Source of the DNA: Paenibacillus kyungheensis
Lineage (GTDB): Bacteria > Bacillota > Bacilli > Paenibacillales > Paenibacillaceae
Assembly (NCBI RefSeq): GCF_028606985.1
Contig: NZ_CP117416.1
Coordinates: 1,836,001 to 1,900,000 of the forward strand
Length of the DNA stretch: 64,000 bases
Reading direction: 5' to 3'
A program made the position numbers and the translations under genes. Of this stretch, positions 37,101-45,038 are shown one piece after another (within the stretch, counting starts at the first letter, position 1; each line of letters opens with the position of its first letter). Below the pieces are notes generated by a model. It had not been told where the DNA came from. It saw only the letters and a program-made list of their open reading frames with translations, and searched no databases.

Positions 37101-37828
37101 GTTCCTTGAAATGAGACTGCAATATGTTGAGGATATTGTTGTGCAGCAGCTTCAAAAGCACCATGGTACGTTTGTTGCTGTTGATAAGGGAAAGTGGTAT
37201 TGTTCATCTCTTGATATACCGCTTGATCTTGAGCATTTAAGATATCAATAGAACCAATAGGAAGTGTTGTATTATCTAATAATCCTTCTAGCAAACGGAT
37301 ATAATAATCTGCAAATCGTTCAATCGTTGCAGCCGTTAATAGAGAATCGTTATATTCGATAGCAATAGATAATGAAGTGGCATGAGCTTCTAAATTCCAG
37401 TTCATGACTTGTCCAGGTTGTGCAGGAATCTGTTGACCAAAATTAAACATTGTTTCACTTTTAACAGGTGATGTAGCAGGGGTAGTATCAAGTTGAGCAT
37501 GAACATAATCTACTAATGATTGAAAGTGAGGAAAATCTTCAATAGAAAGAGAGAAAGGAAATAATCCTGTTGGTGATCCAGATACAGCATGTATCTCATG
37601 TTCCCCGGAGATACGATAAAGCCAGCCAAGATAAGCAGAAAATAGAACAGCTTGACGCTCAATAGGGTTGACTAATGTCCCGATGTATAAAGCGATTTTG
37701 GCACCAAGATCAAAACGATAAACAGCAAAAGTGTCTTTTTGTTGTTGTCTTGTATTATCTAGTGGAATTTGCAAAGCAGGCAGTTGAATATAATCATTAG
37801 GTAAAAAGGCATTTTCCGACAGGGACAT
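34118..37828 (-). CDS. Single-module NRPS: degenerate C, A, PCP, thioester reductase
   Basis: A 1236-residue nonribosomal peptide synthetase. Residues 1-205 resemble only the C-terminal part of a condensation domain and lack HHxxxDG. Residues 215-725 are an adenylation domain (A3 Y-T-S-G-S-T-G-K-P-K-G at 375-385; A10 Lys719). Residues 745-815 are a carrier protein with the pantetheine Ser777 in G-G-D-S-L. Residues 850-1220 are a thioester reductase (G-A-T-G-Y-L-G at 858-864; Y1020-x3-K1024). By alignment to GrsA I read the pocket as D-G-W-T-A-A-A-V-C-K, close to aromatic amino acid codes. It would release an amino aldehyde or alcohol. ATG 37828 follows AAAGGAGAG. No partner synthetase, MbtH or phosphopantetheinyl transferase is nearby. 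Confidence 0.85.
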   Translation of the reverse strand: MSLSENAFLPNDYIQLPALQIPLDNTRQQQKDTFAVYRFDLGAKIALYIGTLVNPIERQAVLFSAYLGWLYRISGEHEIHAVSGSPTGLFPFSLSIEDFPHFQSLVDYVHAQLDTTPATSPVKSETMFNFGQQIPAQPGQVMNWNLEAHATSLSIAIEYNDSLLTAATIERFADYYIRLLEGLLDNTTLPIGSIDILNAQDQAVYQEMNNTTFPYQQQQTYHGAFEAAAQQYPQHIAVSFQGTEYTYEELNQRANQVAHLLLRQGLQPGEFVTMYIDRSLYSVISLLGIMKAGGVYVPVDPSHPDERNHYIVQDTQSAFVLIQHKYNNKVLQLTEGITTLRGIIDIEYLTITSDPQFLLNPNVTVLPDDLAYVIYTSGSTGKPKGTLVAHRGVVNLGEILQREFNVTSQDVMTQFATYSFDGSVWETIAALFHGATLFLLDAEERVSIEEFAIAVERTQTTIVTALPTVFFNQLSAYLSDEGYARLASLKLIAAAGEALYGKRVRTFQQKFGKPIHLVNAYGPTECTVCATMHKVDQTLTEDIVNVPIGRPISNYKVYIMNEFQMLAPIGVTGEIYISTVGIAHGYLDQPEKTAAAFLPDPSGNGEKIYRSGDLAKLLADGTIEYVGRRDSQIKIRGHRIEIGEIEDSLNKYPNMQDAVVVPKVDETGQNMLVAYFTTIDGTALSPAAIKQFLSDRLPSYFVPRFVCQLDEIPISPTGKAERKKLIAYDHIEMQETAIDYVEPQNETQQLIANAWSEVLNKQQIGIHDDFFEIGGDSLKVLHVLTLLKPQFPNLKIADLFTYKTVIQLEEYVKELDNEVVTESTEVTIQQTIDLVEYPARIHDTYSGVLNTTHVLLTGATGYLGSHLLYELLQQSNAHVYALVRKTGSAASIERLKGTMELYFGQEILQHFEDRVTAVEGDLESVRLGLSNNDYQMITDRIDAIIHSAADVRHFGDTEQFAKSNIYSTAELLSIASTRPGIRFHHISTMGIPEDLSLEGKWDQVKQSGALLDGLHTENMYTNSKLEAEKLIFAAGERGIPVNIYRAGNLSSQSVTGRFQRNIDSNAMYRMIKAMLLLGKAPAANQWMDFTPIDYAGRSIIHLALQPDTAGQLFHICNPQQVHYDHLIEMIKEFGYEIDVLPAKQYAEWLLDSSIEKQAEALLLAMGQLDGDGAKDSAYRLANPNTAQQLEQQGVLCAKPDYEFISAMLSYASSIGYFPTAPVKEDVTLDKMISSDY

Positions 37829-37960
37829 AAAACATCTCTCCTTTGAAGTTGATCGCTGTAATGGTGGATATAAAAAAGGATACGCGATATATGTGAATTA
37901 AATATGACTGCATAACATAAACAAAAAAATTCTTAACATAGAGATATTAGGATATAAATG

Positions 37961-37993
37961 GAATGCCAACCACAAGTTCTGTGGAAGGCATTC
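37961..37993 (-). terminator. Hairpin downstream of MCP gene
   Basis: GAATGCC pairs with GGCATTC, with inner CCAC/GTGG; T-run weak on the minus strand. Confidence 0.45.
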
Positions 37994-38010
37994 TTTATAC
38001 CATTTAATGA

Positions 38011-39768
38011 TTAATCGATTTTGCGTACATGGAAATGAGAGATCAATTCTTGCAATTGCTCAGCCATTGTAGACAATTGATTAGCTGCATCTGTTGTTGA
38101 AATGATAGAAGATTTTTGACCTTCTACATGCTGAGATACTTTAGCGCTATTTTCTGCTGCAACACTTGCTGTTGTTTTAAGGTTCTCAGTTGTAGCTGTC
38201 ATTTCTTCTGTACCTGCGGAAATTTCTTGAGTAGCACTAGAAATATCTTGAATTTGCTCTGTTACTTGTTTGGTAACAGATTGAATTTCGGCAAACAATT
38301 TGCCAGTTTGGTCAGCAATAGACAATCCGTATTCTACTTCTTCTGTTCCTTTTTTCATTGCTGTAACAGCATTTTGAATCTCGGTTTGAATTTCTGTAAT
38401 CAACGTACTGATCTGGTTAGCGGATTGAGCGGATTGTTCTGCAAGATTACGAACTTCTCCAGCAACAACTGCGAATCCACGTCCATGTTCACCTACACGA
38501 GCGGCTTCAATAGAAGCGTTCAATGCAAGCAAGTTCGTTTGACCAGAGATCCCTGTAATAATACCCAAAATATTACCGATTTCTTGTGAACGGCTTTCTA
38601 GTAATTCAACAGCTTTGGACGTGTCATGTACAGAACGAGAGATCAATGTCATTTGTTCGGTGACTTGATTGACTACTTTGTTACCTTCAACTGATTTTTG
38701 TTCCATCGAATACGCTTGGTCAGCCACATTAGAAGAGTTATTTGCTATAGAGTGGATAACTGTTGAAATCTCGCTCATCGCTTTAGCTGTATCTTCTGTA
38801 GCTTCTTCCTGATATTTCATACCATTTGCAATATCTTGAATATTAGTAATCAATGTTAATGAACGCTCGCTATTATCAGATGAAGTATCCATCAGCATTT
38901 TGGCAGATTCAGTAACTTGTTGAGAAGCAGATTGTACATTGACGATAACACTGTTCATTTTCTCAACCATTTGGTTAAATTTGTGATTGATAATACCGAG
39001 ATCGTCTTTACCTGTTTTGATATGAATATCCAAATTACCTTTACTTACATCTTCAATTCCGCGAATCAATTCACGAAGAGGAGCTAGTGTTCTACGAACA
39101 ACAAAGAATTGAAGTAAGAAGATAACGATCAGGAATAGCACCATGATTGTAATACCACGTACTAATAATTGATTTAGACCTTCAGGAACAGCACTTGCAT
39201 CAGCATCAACGCCAAAATAAGCAACAACTTTACCGTCAGCATTTTGGATTGGATACAAAATAGTTGTCCATAGTCCAAGATCATCTGTATAAAAACTTGT
39301 AAATGTTGGTTGTTTAGTTTTGAGCATTTCTTGAATACCATTTACGATTTCAGTAGGTTGTTCATACAAATATCCAATGTTTATATTTCCTTGTTTCAAA
39401 GCTTCCATAACTTTAGTTGGAACAGCGATTAGAGACGTTTTGTTGCCATCTGCTAGTTCTGTACCAAAAATATAAGCTTGTGAAATATTAGGGTTGTATT
39501 TGTTAATATTATCTAAGTAGCTACGGATTTCGGTTTGTTTAGCACCGTCATAGCTTTTTTCTGCCACAAGTTTTTCAACATCAGCATTTGTAATACCTTG
39601 AGCAAAAGTATCTGTTACCGCCTGAACTTGACCATGTAGTTGATTAATTAAGATCGTTTTCTGCGTAAAATAGCTGCTCACTAGCAAAATAACACCAATA
39701 AGTATGATGCTAATTGCTGAGATTAATAAGTTTTTGGCGAAAAAAGATAGTCTGCTGATTTTCTTCAA
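38011..39768 (-). CDS. Transmembrane methyl-accepting chemotaxis protein
   Basis: A 585-residue chemoreceptor. Membrane helix 1 lies near residues 12-32 and helix 2 near 205-228, with a Cache-like extracellular sensor between. A HAMP domain follows ([17 protein letters not shown]). The signalling coiled coil has the tip [23 protein letters not shown] 39768 is preferred: TAGGAG is 8 bases upstream, whereas the GTG at 39777 overlaps it. A SigD-like promoter lies at 39824-39850. Ligand unknown. Confidence 0.88.
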   Translation of the reverse strand: MKKISRLSFFAKNLLISAISIILIGVILLVSSYFTQKTILINQLHGQVQAVTDTFAQGITNADVEKLVAEKSYDGAKQTEIRSYLDNINKYNPNISQAYIFGTELADGNKTSLIAVPTKVMEALKQGNINIGYLYEQPTEIVNGIQEMLKTKQPTFTSFYTDDLGLWTTILYPIQNADGKVVAYFGVDADASAVPEGLNQLLVRGITIMVLFLIVIFLLQFFVVRRTLAPLRELIRGIEDVSKGNLDIHIKTGKDDLGIINHKFNQMVEKMNSVIVNVQSASQQVTESAKMLMDTSSDNSERSLTLITNIQDIANGMKYQEEATEDTAKAMSEISTVIHSIANNSSNVADQAYSMEQKSVEGNKVVNQVTEQMTLISRSVHDTSKAVELLESRSQEIGNILGIITGISGQTNLLALNASIEAARVGEHGRGFAVVAGEVRNLAEQSAQSANQISTLITEIQTEIQNAVTAMKKGTEEVEYGLSIADQTGKLFAEIQSVTKQVTEQIQDISSATQEISAGTEEMTATTENLKTTASVAAENSAKVSQHVEGQKSSIISTTDAANQLSTMAEQLQELISHFHVRKID

Positions 39769-40255
39769 TGCTCTCACTCCTATTTTTGATTGGTGGATCT
39801 AAGATTGTGTGCCCCTATAAAGCTTATCGGTCAGGATAGCCAACAATCTAAGATTTTTTAGATTTGATAGAGGACCCGTTACGAGACTGTTGAAAACAGC
39901 GAAAAGAAATACAAGTGACAAATTACACCAAATAAAAATTAAGCAAATTAGGTATTTAGTATGATTAGAAAATTTGCCGTTATCGAATAATTTGTCGCTT
40001 TATTTCCAGAACGCTGTAAAATATGGCACAGTAACACTCAATTCTATATGTCGGAATTTGTATTCCAATAATTTATAGTTAAAATCAATTTTCTTTATTT
40101 TTATAAACATAGTTCAATAGAATTGAATCAAAAGACCTAAAAAAATTTAAAAAAGCGTATATTATGTCACTTTTTGAAATAAAAAAGGCAGGAATATAGA
40201 GAGGAATTGCTTTTGTAATTCTGAATTGATTCAGATAAAATAGAATATAGCATGA
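39769..40255. other. A+T-rich intergenic region
   Basis: About 490 bases between two minus-strand genes. It holds the chemoreceptor ribosome binding site, the SigD-like promoter at 39824-39850, a small CTGTT/AACAG hairpin near 39886-39898, and otherwise low-complexity A+T-rich sequence. No gene or RNA seen. Confidence 0.55.
39824..39850 (-). promoter_or_regulatory. SigD-type (motility sigma) promoter candidate
   Basis: Minus strand: TAGA, 15 bases, ACCGATAA, compared with the motility sigma consensus TAAA-N15-GCCGATAA/T. It is 56 bases before the TTG start of a chemoreceptor, a typical target. Confidence 0.55.
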
Positions 40256-40453
40256 TTACGCATGATATTTTCCTAGAGGCTCATTCAGTACCCATTCAAG
40301 CATGTTGGACATATCTTCGATACGAACAAGTTGTTCATTGAGCGAGGTATAAGAAGCAGTTTCAGGTGTTAAATCGGCAAGACGAGTTTGGATATTTCTT
40401 TTTTGAAGTGTCAATTCGTTGAGTTTGGATTTGATCTGATTTTCGGTTCGCAT
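40256..40453 (-). CDS. Small coiled-coil hypothetical protein, 65 aa
   Basis: Not recognised. A 65-residue soluble protein with heptad-like charged/leucine spacing (I-K-S-K-L-N-E-L-T-L-Q-K-R) in two helices separated by D-L-T-P-E-T-A-S-Y, ending in W-V-L-N-E-P-L-G-K-Y-H-A. AAAGGAG is 9 bases from ATG 40453, so translation is credible. Divergent from rpiA. No function inferred. Confidence 0.65.
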   Translation of the reverse strand: MRTENQIKSKLNELTLQKRNIQTRLADLTPETASYTSLNEQLVRIEDMSNMLEWVLNEPLGKYHA

Positions 40454-40630
40454 GGTTTTTAGGCTCCTTTTAATTTGTGAATGTGTATAGTATGATGCTA
40501 AGAATATTCACCCGTATATCAGTATAGTTCAAATGTTACATGAAATCTATGGATGGTATTCATTCTGTTATTTCATATCATGAACATGGTATTCAATAAA
40601 TTATTAGACTAATAATGGAGTGAACAGGTA

Positions 40631-41314
40631 ATGAACATTAAAAAGTTGGCTGCAGAAAAAGCAGTGGATTGGGTAGAAGATGGCATGATGGTTGGGCTGG
40701 GGACAGGTTCTACAGCAGCTTATGCTATCGAAAAAATCGGTGAACGTGTAAAGCAAGGACTACATATACGTGCAGTAGCGACATCCGTTCAGTCTGAAAA
40801 TTTAGCTCGCAAATGGTCTATTCCTATTATTCCTTTTGCAGAAGTAGGCGAAATTGATCTGACTATTGATGGAGCAGATGAAGTCGATCCTGATCTTAAC
40901 TTGATCAAAGGTGGCGGTGGAGCGCTATTACGTGAGAAAATTGTAGCCGCTCGCAGTCGTCAGGTGATGATTATTACAGGTGAGAATAAAGTAGTGCAGA
41001 AATTAGGCGCATTTCCTTTACCTGTAGAAGTAGTTACATTTGCTCATGAATGGACAATAGAAAAGTTAGCTAGCTTTGGTTGCAAGCCTGTGTTGCGTCA
41101 AACTAAAGAAGGCGATGTTTTCAAAACAGACAATGGCAATTATACAGTCGATTGTCATTTTGACGTGATTGAAGATGCGGTTCGCTTACATCATCAACTG
41201 AATAATGTGCCAGGTATTGTAGATAATGGACTATTTATTCATATGGCTAGTGCTGTCGTTGTAGCTTATGAAAGTGGCATAATCGAAGTATTGCGTGCAC
41301 CATCACGTCGCTGA
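40631..41314 (+). CDS. rpiA: Ribose-5-phosphate isomerase A
   Basis: A 227-residue RpiA, interconverting ribose-5-phosphate and ribulose-5-phosphate in the pentose phosphate pathway. Phosphate-binding G-L-G-T-G-S-T-A-A-Y, the T-I-D-G-A-D-E-V-D catalytic segment and the K-G-G-G-G-A-L-L-R-E-K active-site Lys/Glu motif are all present. Length is normal. ATG 40631 follows TGGAGTGA. Single gene with a hairpin after it. Confidence 0.96.
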   Translation: MNIKKLAAEKAVDWVEDGMMVGLGTGSTAAYAIEKIGERVKQGLHIRAVATSVQSENLARKWSIPIIPFAEVGEIDLTIDGADEVDPDLNLIKGGGGALLREKIVAARSRQVMIITGENKVVQKLGAFPLPVEVVTFAHEWTIEKLASFGCKPVLRQTKEGDVFKTDNGNYTVDCHFDVIEDAVRLHHQLNNVPGIVDNGLFIHMASAVVVAYESGIIEVLRAPSRR

Positions 41315-41343
41315 TGAGATAAAGGTTGTATGCAAAACATAAA

Positions 41344-41379
41344 ATAACCGTCTGATAGAGGAAGTGATCAGGCGGTTAT
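41344..41379 (+). terminator. Hairpin after rpiA
   Basis: ATAACCG-CTGAT pairs with ATCAG-CGGTTAT; T-run poor. Confidence 0.55.
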
Positions 41380-41418
41380 CTCTATGTAATATTGAAAAAG
41401 GCACTATATAATTTATAG

Positions 41419-41447
41419 TTGACAAAAGTTTGTTTATATATTATCTT
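41419..41447 (+). promoter_or_regulatory. SigA-type promoter of azoR
   Basis: TTGACA at 41419 and TATCTT at 41442 with a 17-base spacer. The -10 overlaps the inverted repeat at 41442-41459. Confidence 0.55.
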
Positions 41448-41459
41448 TAAATTAAGATT
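41442..41459. promoter_or_regulatory. MhqR-type operator candidate
   Basis: TATCTTTAAATTAAGATT is an imperfect inverted repeat with ATCTT/AAGAT ends, resembling the MhqR box (ATCTC...GAGAT type) that represses azoreductase and quinone-dioxygenase genes in B. subtilis. It overlaps the azoR -10, as a repressor site should. Confidence 0.5.
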
Positions 41460-41508
41460 TATGAATTGATACTATTACAGTGTCCAAATAAAAGGAGAGA
41501 TTTTATCC

Positions 41509-42135
41509 ATGTCTAAAGTTCTTTTTGTCAAAGCAAACAACCGTCCTGCTGATCAAGCAGTCAGTGTACAACTATACGAAGCATTCCTTAACAGCTACAA
41601 AACTGCTCATCCACAAGATGAAGTTGTAGAACTTGATTTATTCGCAGAAAATATCCCTTACTATGATGCTTTTGTATTGGGTGCTAACTTCAAAGCTTCT
41701 CAAGGTATGGAAGTATCTGCTGAAGAGCAAGCGGCTGTTGACCGTGTAAACAAATACTTAACTCAATTTTTGGATGCTGATAAAGTTGTTATTGCATTCC
41801 CATTGTGGAACTTTGCAGTTCCTGCTGTATTGCATAGCTACTTCGATTACTTGTCTCAAGCTGGTAAAACATTCAAATATACTGCTGAAGGTCCTGTAGG
41901 ACTTGCTGGCGGTAAAAAAGTAATGTTGTTACACGCTAGTGGTGGCGTATATTCTGAAGGTCCTGGCGCTGATATCGAATTGGCTGTACGTTATGTACAA
42001 ACATTGCTTGGATTCTGGGGTATTACAGATGTTGAGAAATTCATCATCGAAGGTCACAACGCATTCCCAGATCGTTCACAACAAATCGTTGCTGATGGTC
42101 TTCAAAATGCAGCAACAGTTGCACAAAACTTCTAA
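41509..42135 (+). CDS. azoR: FMN-dependent NADH-azoreductase
   Basis: A 208-residue flavodoxin-fold reductase of the AzoR family, reducing azo compounds and quinones by two electrons with NADH. The FMN phosphate region begins V-K-A-N-N-R-P-A; F-P-L-W-N-F-A-V-P-A-V-L-H-S-Y-F-D is the diagnostic AzoR segment and L-L-H-A-S-G-G-V-Y-S-E-G-P follows. ATG 41509 follows AAAGGAGAG. The following MarR gene is MhqR-like, supporting a quinone/electrophile detoxification role. Confidence 0.93.
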   Translation: MSKVLFVKANNRPADQAVSVQLYEAFLNSYKTAHPQDEVVELDLFAENIPYYDAFVLGANFKASQGMEVSAEEQAAVDRVNKYLTQFLDADKVVIAFPLWNFAVPAVLHSYFDYLSQAGKTFKYTAEGPVGLAGGKKVMLLHASGGVYSEGPGADIELAVRYVQTLLGFWGITDVEKFIIEGHNAFPDRSQQIVADGLQNAATVAQNF

Positions 42136-42168
42136 GTTACATTTATGACCATTGTAATATAATAATAA

Positions 42169-42220
42169 AGCGTCTGCGTGTATTTTTCGGAATAATCGAT
42201 GAAAAAGAATCGCAGGCGCT
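42169..42220 (+). terminator. Long hairpin after azoR
   Basis: AGCGTCTGCG pairs with CGCAGGCGCT, inner TTTTTC/GAAAAA; no T-run, so may only attenuate into the MarR gene. Confidence 0.4.
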
Positions 42221-42265
42221 ATATGTTTAGCATGTACCTATTCTTAGTGTAAGGAGGTTTCAGCT

Positions 42266-42748
42266 ATGAAACACTCATCCATACAACCTAATCCCAACAC
42301 AGAAAGTGATGAAGAAAAAGAATCACTTCATTTGCTTATTATTTTATCACGTGCTTATCAGGCTGTCATGAATCAAGTCAATGATGATATTCAAAGTTAT
42401 GGTCTCAATCCAACTGAATTCGGTGTGCTGGACTTTTTGTACCACAGTGAAAATCCACAGCCATTGCAGAAAATAGGACAAAAAGTATTGATTTCAAGCG
42501 GGAATATTACGTATGTTGTTGATAAATTAGAAAAGAAAAAAATGTTATGCCGTCGAGCTTGTGATAATGATCGTCGTGTTATTTTTGCAGAGCTTACAGC
42601 AGAAGGTAATCAATTTTTTGAAAGTATTTTTACCGGTCACAAACAAGCGATTATGAAAGCGACTCAAGGTCTGAATCATGATGAAAAGTTAGATATTATT
42701 CCATTGCTCAAAAAGTTAGGATATGCCGCTGCTAATAAAGAAGTCTAA
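42266..42748 (+). CDS. MarR family regulator, MhqR-like
   Basis: A 160-residue winged-helix regulator. It contains Y-G-L-N-P-T-E-F-G-V-L-D-F-L-Y-H and Q-K-I-G-Q-K-V-L then S-S-G-N-I-T-Y-V-V-D-K-L-E, segments I associate with the MhqR group that senses quinones in B. subtilis. The wing reads D-N-D-R-R-V-I-F-A-E-L-T. Three Cys are clustered near it or just before, but the sensing mechanism cannot be read. TAAGGAGG precedes ATG 42266. Its likely target is azoR, through the box at 41442. Confidence 0.8.
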   Translation: MKHSSIQPNPNTESDEEKESLHLLIILSRAYQAVMNQVNDDIQSYGLNPTEFGVLDFLYHSENPQPLQKIGQKVLISSGNITYVVDKLEKKKMLCRRACDNDRRVIFAELTAEGNQFFESIFTGHKQAIMKATQGLNHDEKLDIIPLLKKLGYAAANKEV

Positions 42749-42781
42749 TCAGGGATTATACCACTGATTAGGCTTTTTTTA
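42744..42781 (+). terminator. Rho-independent terminator
   Basis: CTAATCAG pairs with CTGATTAG, overlapping the stop codon of the MarR gene, followed by GC and a T-run. Confidence 0.87.
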
Positions 42782-42880
42782 TTTAATATTTATAAAACCT
42801 ATCAATTTGGTATGAATAATCGTTGACCTCTGCGTACACAGAAGGTATATTAAATAAAAGTCACTTTTTGTCGTCTGCTT

Positions 42881-42933
42881 AAATGGTCTAAAGTTCGTAC
42901 CTTATACCATTATAGTCGTGAATAAGACCATTT
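42881..42933. promoter_or_regulatory. Widely spaced inverted repeat before FadR-type gene
   Basis: AAATGGTCT (42881-42889) and AGACCATTT (42925-42933) are exact complements. TGGTC/GACCA-type half sites are common operators of FadR-subfamily regulators, and the gene that follows encodes one. The 35-base spacing is larger than for a single dimer site, so looping or two half sites is possible. Confidence 0.4.
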
Positions 42934-43016
42934 GATATGACATATGATCCGAAATACCACTTTATCTCAATAAATCTTCTACGTTGCACTATTATCTGTT
43001 CAATCAGGAGGAAAAC

Positions 43017-43772
43017 ATGCGAACTTATTTTCCACAACAATTTGAGAAAGTTTCTCCTAAAAAAGTTAGTGATTTTATTTTCGATCAATTAGAAGAATCT
43101 ATTATTTTAAAAGAATTATTGCCAGAAGAACAACTTCCTAATGAACGAGATATGGCAGTGATGTTCAATGCTAGTCGATTAGCTGTACGTGAAGCTCTTT
43201 CTCGCTTAGAAGAAGAAGGATTGATTGAGAAGCGTGTAGGTGCTAAAGGTGGAACATTTGTGTTGCCTTTAACGCTCAATTCACATCATCGTCATCATGA
43301 ACAAATTGCGACCAATTGGGAGTCTTGGAGCAAAGTATTTGAGTACCGTCTTATTATTGAACCTGAAGCTGCTTTTTTGGCGGCAAAACGTATTCAAGCA
43401 GAAGAGTTACATCAATTACAACTGTATCTGGAGATGAGTATTGAACAAGATTGTTCACGCGAGTTATTTCGTGCTCTAGATGTGAAATTTCATTTGATGA
43501 TTGCCAAAGCATCCGGTAATTCTTATTTTGAAAAAGCAGTGCGAGAGATTCGTACCAAAATCAATCCTGCGCTTGATCTGATGCCTTATAGTCAGGAAGT
43601 ACGTGTACGCAATTCAGATAGTCATTTTGAATTGTTAGATGTGCTTCGTGCTCATGATGGCGAACGTTCCCGACTATTAATGCGCCAACATATCGAGCAG
43701 TCTGCTTCGTCTATTTATCATCGCGTATTTGATCAACCGGTATCGATTCTGGAAAAGGAGAGTGAATCATAA
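43017..43772 (+). CDS. GntR/FadR family transcriptional regulator
   Basis: A 251-residue regulator. The N-terminal winged helix has L-P-N-E-R-D-M-A-V-M-F-N-A-S-R-L-A-V-R-E-A-L-S-R-L-E (GntR signature). The C-terminal FCD domain shows E-Y-R-L-I-I-E-P-E-A-A, D-V-K-F-H-L-M-I-A-K-A-S-G-N and H-F-E-L-L-D-V-L-R-A-H-D, with His/Asp metal-ligand positions of FCD sensors. ATG 43017 follows CAGGAGG. The stop overlaps the start of the M20 gene by one base, so it heads the peptidase/ABC operon and probably regulates it. Confidence 0.9.
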   Translation: MRTYFPQQFEKVSPKKVSDFIFDQLEESIILKELLPEEQLPNERDMAVMFNASRLAVREALSRLEEEGLIEKRVGAKGGTFVLPLTLNSHHRHHEQIATNWESWSKVFEYRLIIEPEAAFLAAKRIQAEELHQLQLYLEMSIEQDCSRELFRALDVKFHLMIAKASGNSYFEKAVREIRTKINPALDLMPYSQEVRVRNSDSHFELLDVLRAHDGERSRLLMRQHIEQSASSIYHRVFDQPVSILEKESES

Positions 43773-45001
43773 TGAATCATCCTGATCAGCAAGATATCCA
43801 GATTAGACTGGCGCAGTTATTACCAGCTGCGCAGTCTATGCAGGAGAATTTAACGGCATGGCGTCGTGATCTACATATTCATCCTGAGATTGGGTATGAA
43901 GAAATTCGAACTTCAGCGATTGTAGCTGAACATTTACAAAGTCTGGGACTTGAAGTGCAGACAGGTATTGGGAAAACAGGCGTTGTCGGGCTATGGCGTG
44001 GGTTAGAACCCGGCCCAACGATTGGACTGCGAGCGGATATGGATGCTTTACCGATTCAAGATGCTAAGCAAACCAGTTATGCTTCTCAATCGGAAGGCAA
44101 AGCTCATCTGTGTGGTCATGATGCTCATACCACTATGCTTATGGGTGCCGCTCAATTGTTAACGTCTATCGGTCGACCTGCATCCGGCAATATCAAATTC
44201 GTATTTCAGCCCGCAGAAGAAGGATTAGCAGGAGCAGATGCAATGATTCAAGATGGTGTATTAGAGCATCCTCATGTGGATGCAATGGCTGGTCTACATG
44301 TTTTTCCGAGTTTGCAGGTAGGAGAAGTATCAGTATGCAAAGGAGTGGCTTTTGCTTCTGCTGACTTTTTTACGCTTCGTATTGTTGGTAAAGGAGGACA
44401 TGGAGCACGTCCACATGAAGGAATTGATGCGATTGCGGTATCAGCTCAAGTCATTTCTGCTTTGCAACAAATTACAAGTCGTATGATAGATCCTTTGGAG
44501 ACAGCGGTTGTGAGTATCGGTCAGATTCGAGGGGGCACAATGGCGGCAGCTATTGCTTCAGAAGTCGAAATGCTAGGAACAGTACGCACATTGTCTGCGG
44601 AAGTTCGTCAGCAAATGCCGATCAAGATCAGGCAGATCATAGCAGGAATTGTATCGTCATTTGGTGCTGATTATGAACTGGATTATCAAATGAATTATCC
44701 TGTTGTCAAAAATGATAACCAGATGGTTGATTTCTTAACAGCCACTTGTGATCTGATGGCAGCAGGGCCGAAATGGCAATATACACGTCCTTCAACAGGT
44801 GGCGAAGATTTTGCTTTTTATGCAGAAAAAGTACCGGCTGTCTTTTTCCGCTTAGGCACAAGCAATGGACAGCCAGAGACTTCTTATCCATTACATCATC
44901 CTATGTTCGATCTGGATGAATCAGCACTTCCTTACGGTGTGGCCACGTTGTCTGCACTTGCATTACATTACTTGGATCAACCAGTGAATCATCACAAATA
45001 A
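43772..45001 (+). CDS. M20 family amidohydrolase (N-acyl amino acid/peptide type)
   Basis: A 409-residue cytosolic M20D-type hydrolase. Metal-site segments: L-C-G-H-D-A-H-T-T-M-L-M-G-A, P-A-E-E-G-L-A-G-A, G-L-H-V-F and the late H-H-P-M-F-D motif. G-L-R-A-D-M-D-A-L-P-I is diagnostic of the IAA-amino-acid hydrolase/hippuricase/N-acetyl-diaminopimelate deacetylase group. It would cleave N-acyl amino acids or a capped dipeptide. The start forms a TAATG overlap with the regulator gene, and AAAGGAG is upstream. The downstream importer probably brings in its substrate. Confidence 0.88.
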   Translation: MNHPDQQDIQIRLAQLLPAAQSMQENLTAWRRDLHIHPEIGYEEIRTSAIVAEHLQSLGLEVQTGIGKTGVVGLWRGLEPGPTIGLRADMDALPIQDAKQTSYASQSEGKAHLCGHDAHTTMLMGAAQLLTSIGRPASGNIKFVFQPAEEGLAGADAMIQDGVLEHPHVDAMAGLHVFPSLQVGEVSVCKGVAFASADFFTLRIVGKGGHGARPHEGIDAIAVSAQVISALQQITSRMIDPLETAVVSIGQIRGGTMAAAIASEVEMLGTVRTLSAEVRQQMPIKIRQIIAGIVSSFGADYELDYQMNYPVVKNDNQMVDFLTATCDLMAAGPKWQYTRPSTGGEDFAFYAEKVPAVFFRLGTSNGQPETSYPLHHPMFDLDESALPYGVATLSALALHYLDQPVNHHK

Positions 45002-45038
45002 AAATAAATATGATCTCAAAAGGGTAGGAGTGGAAGGT

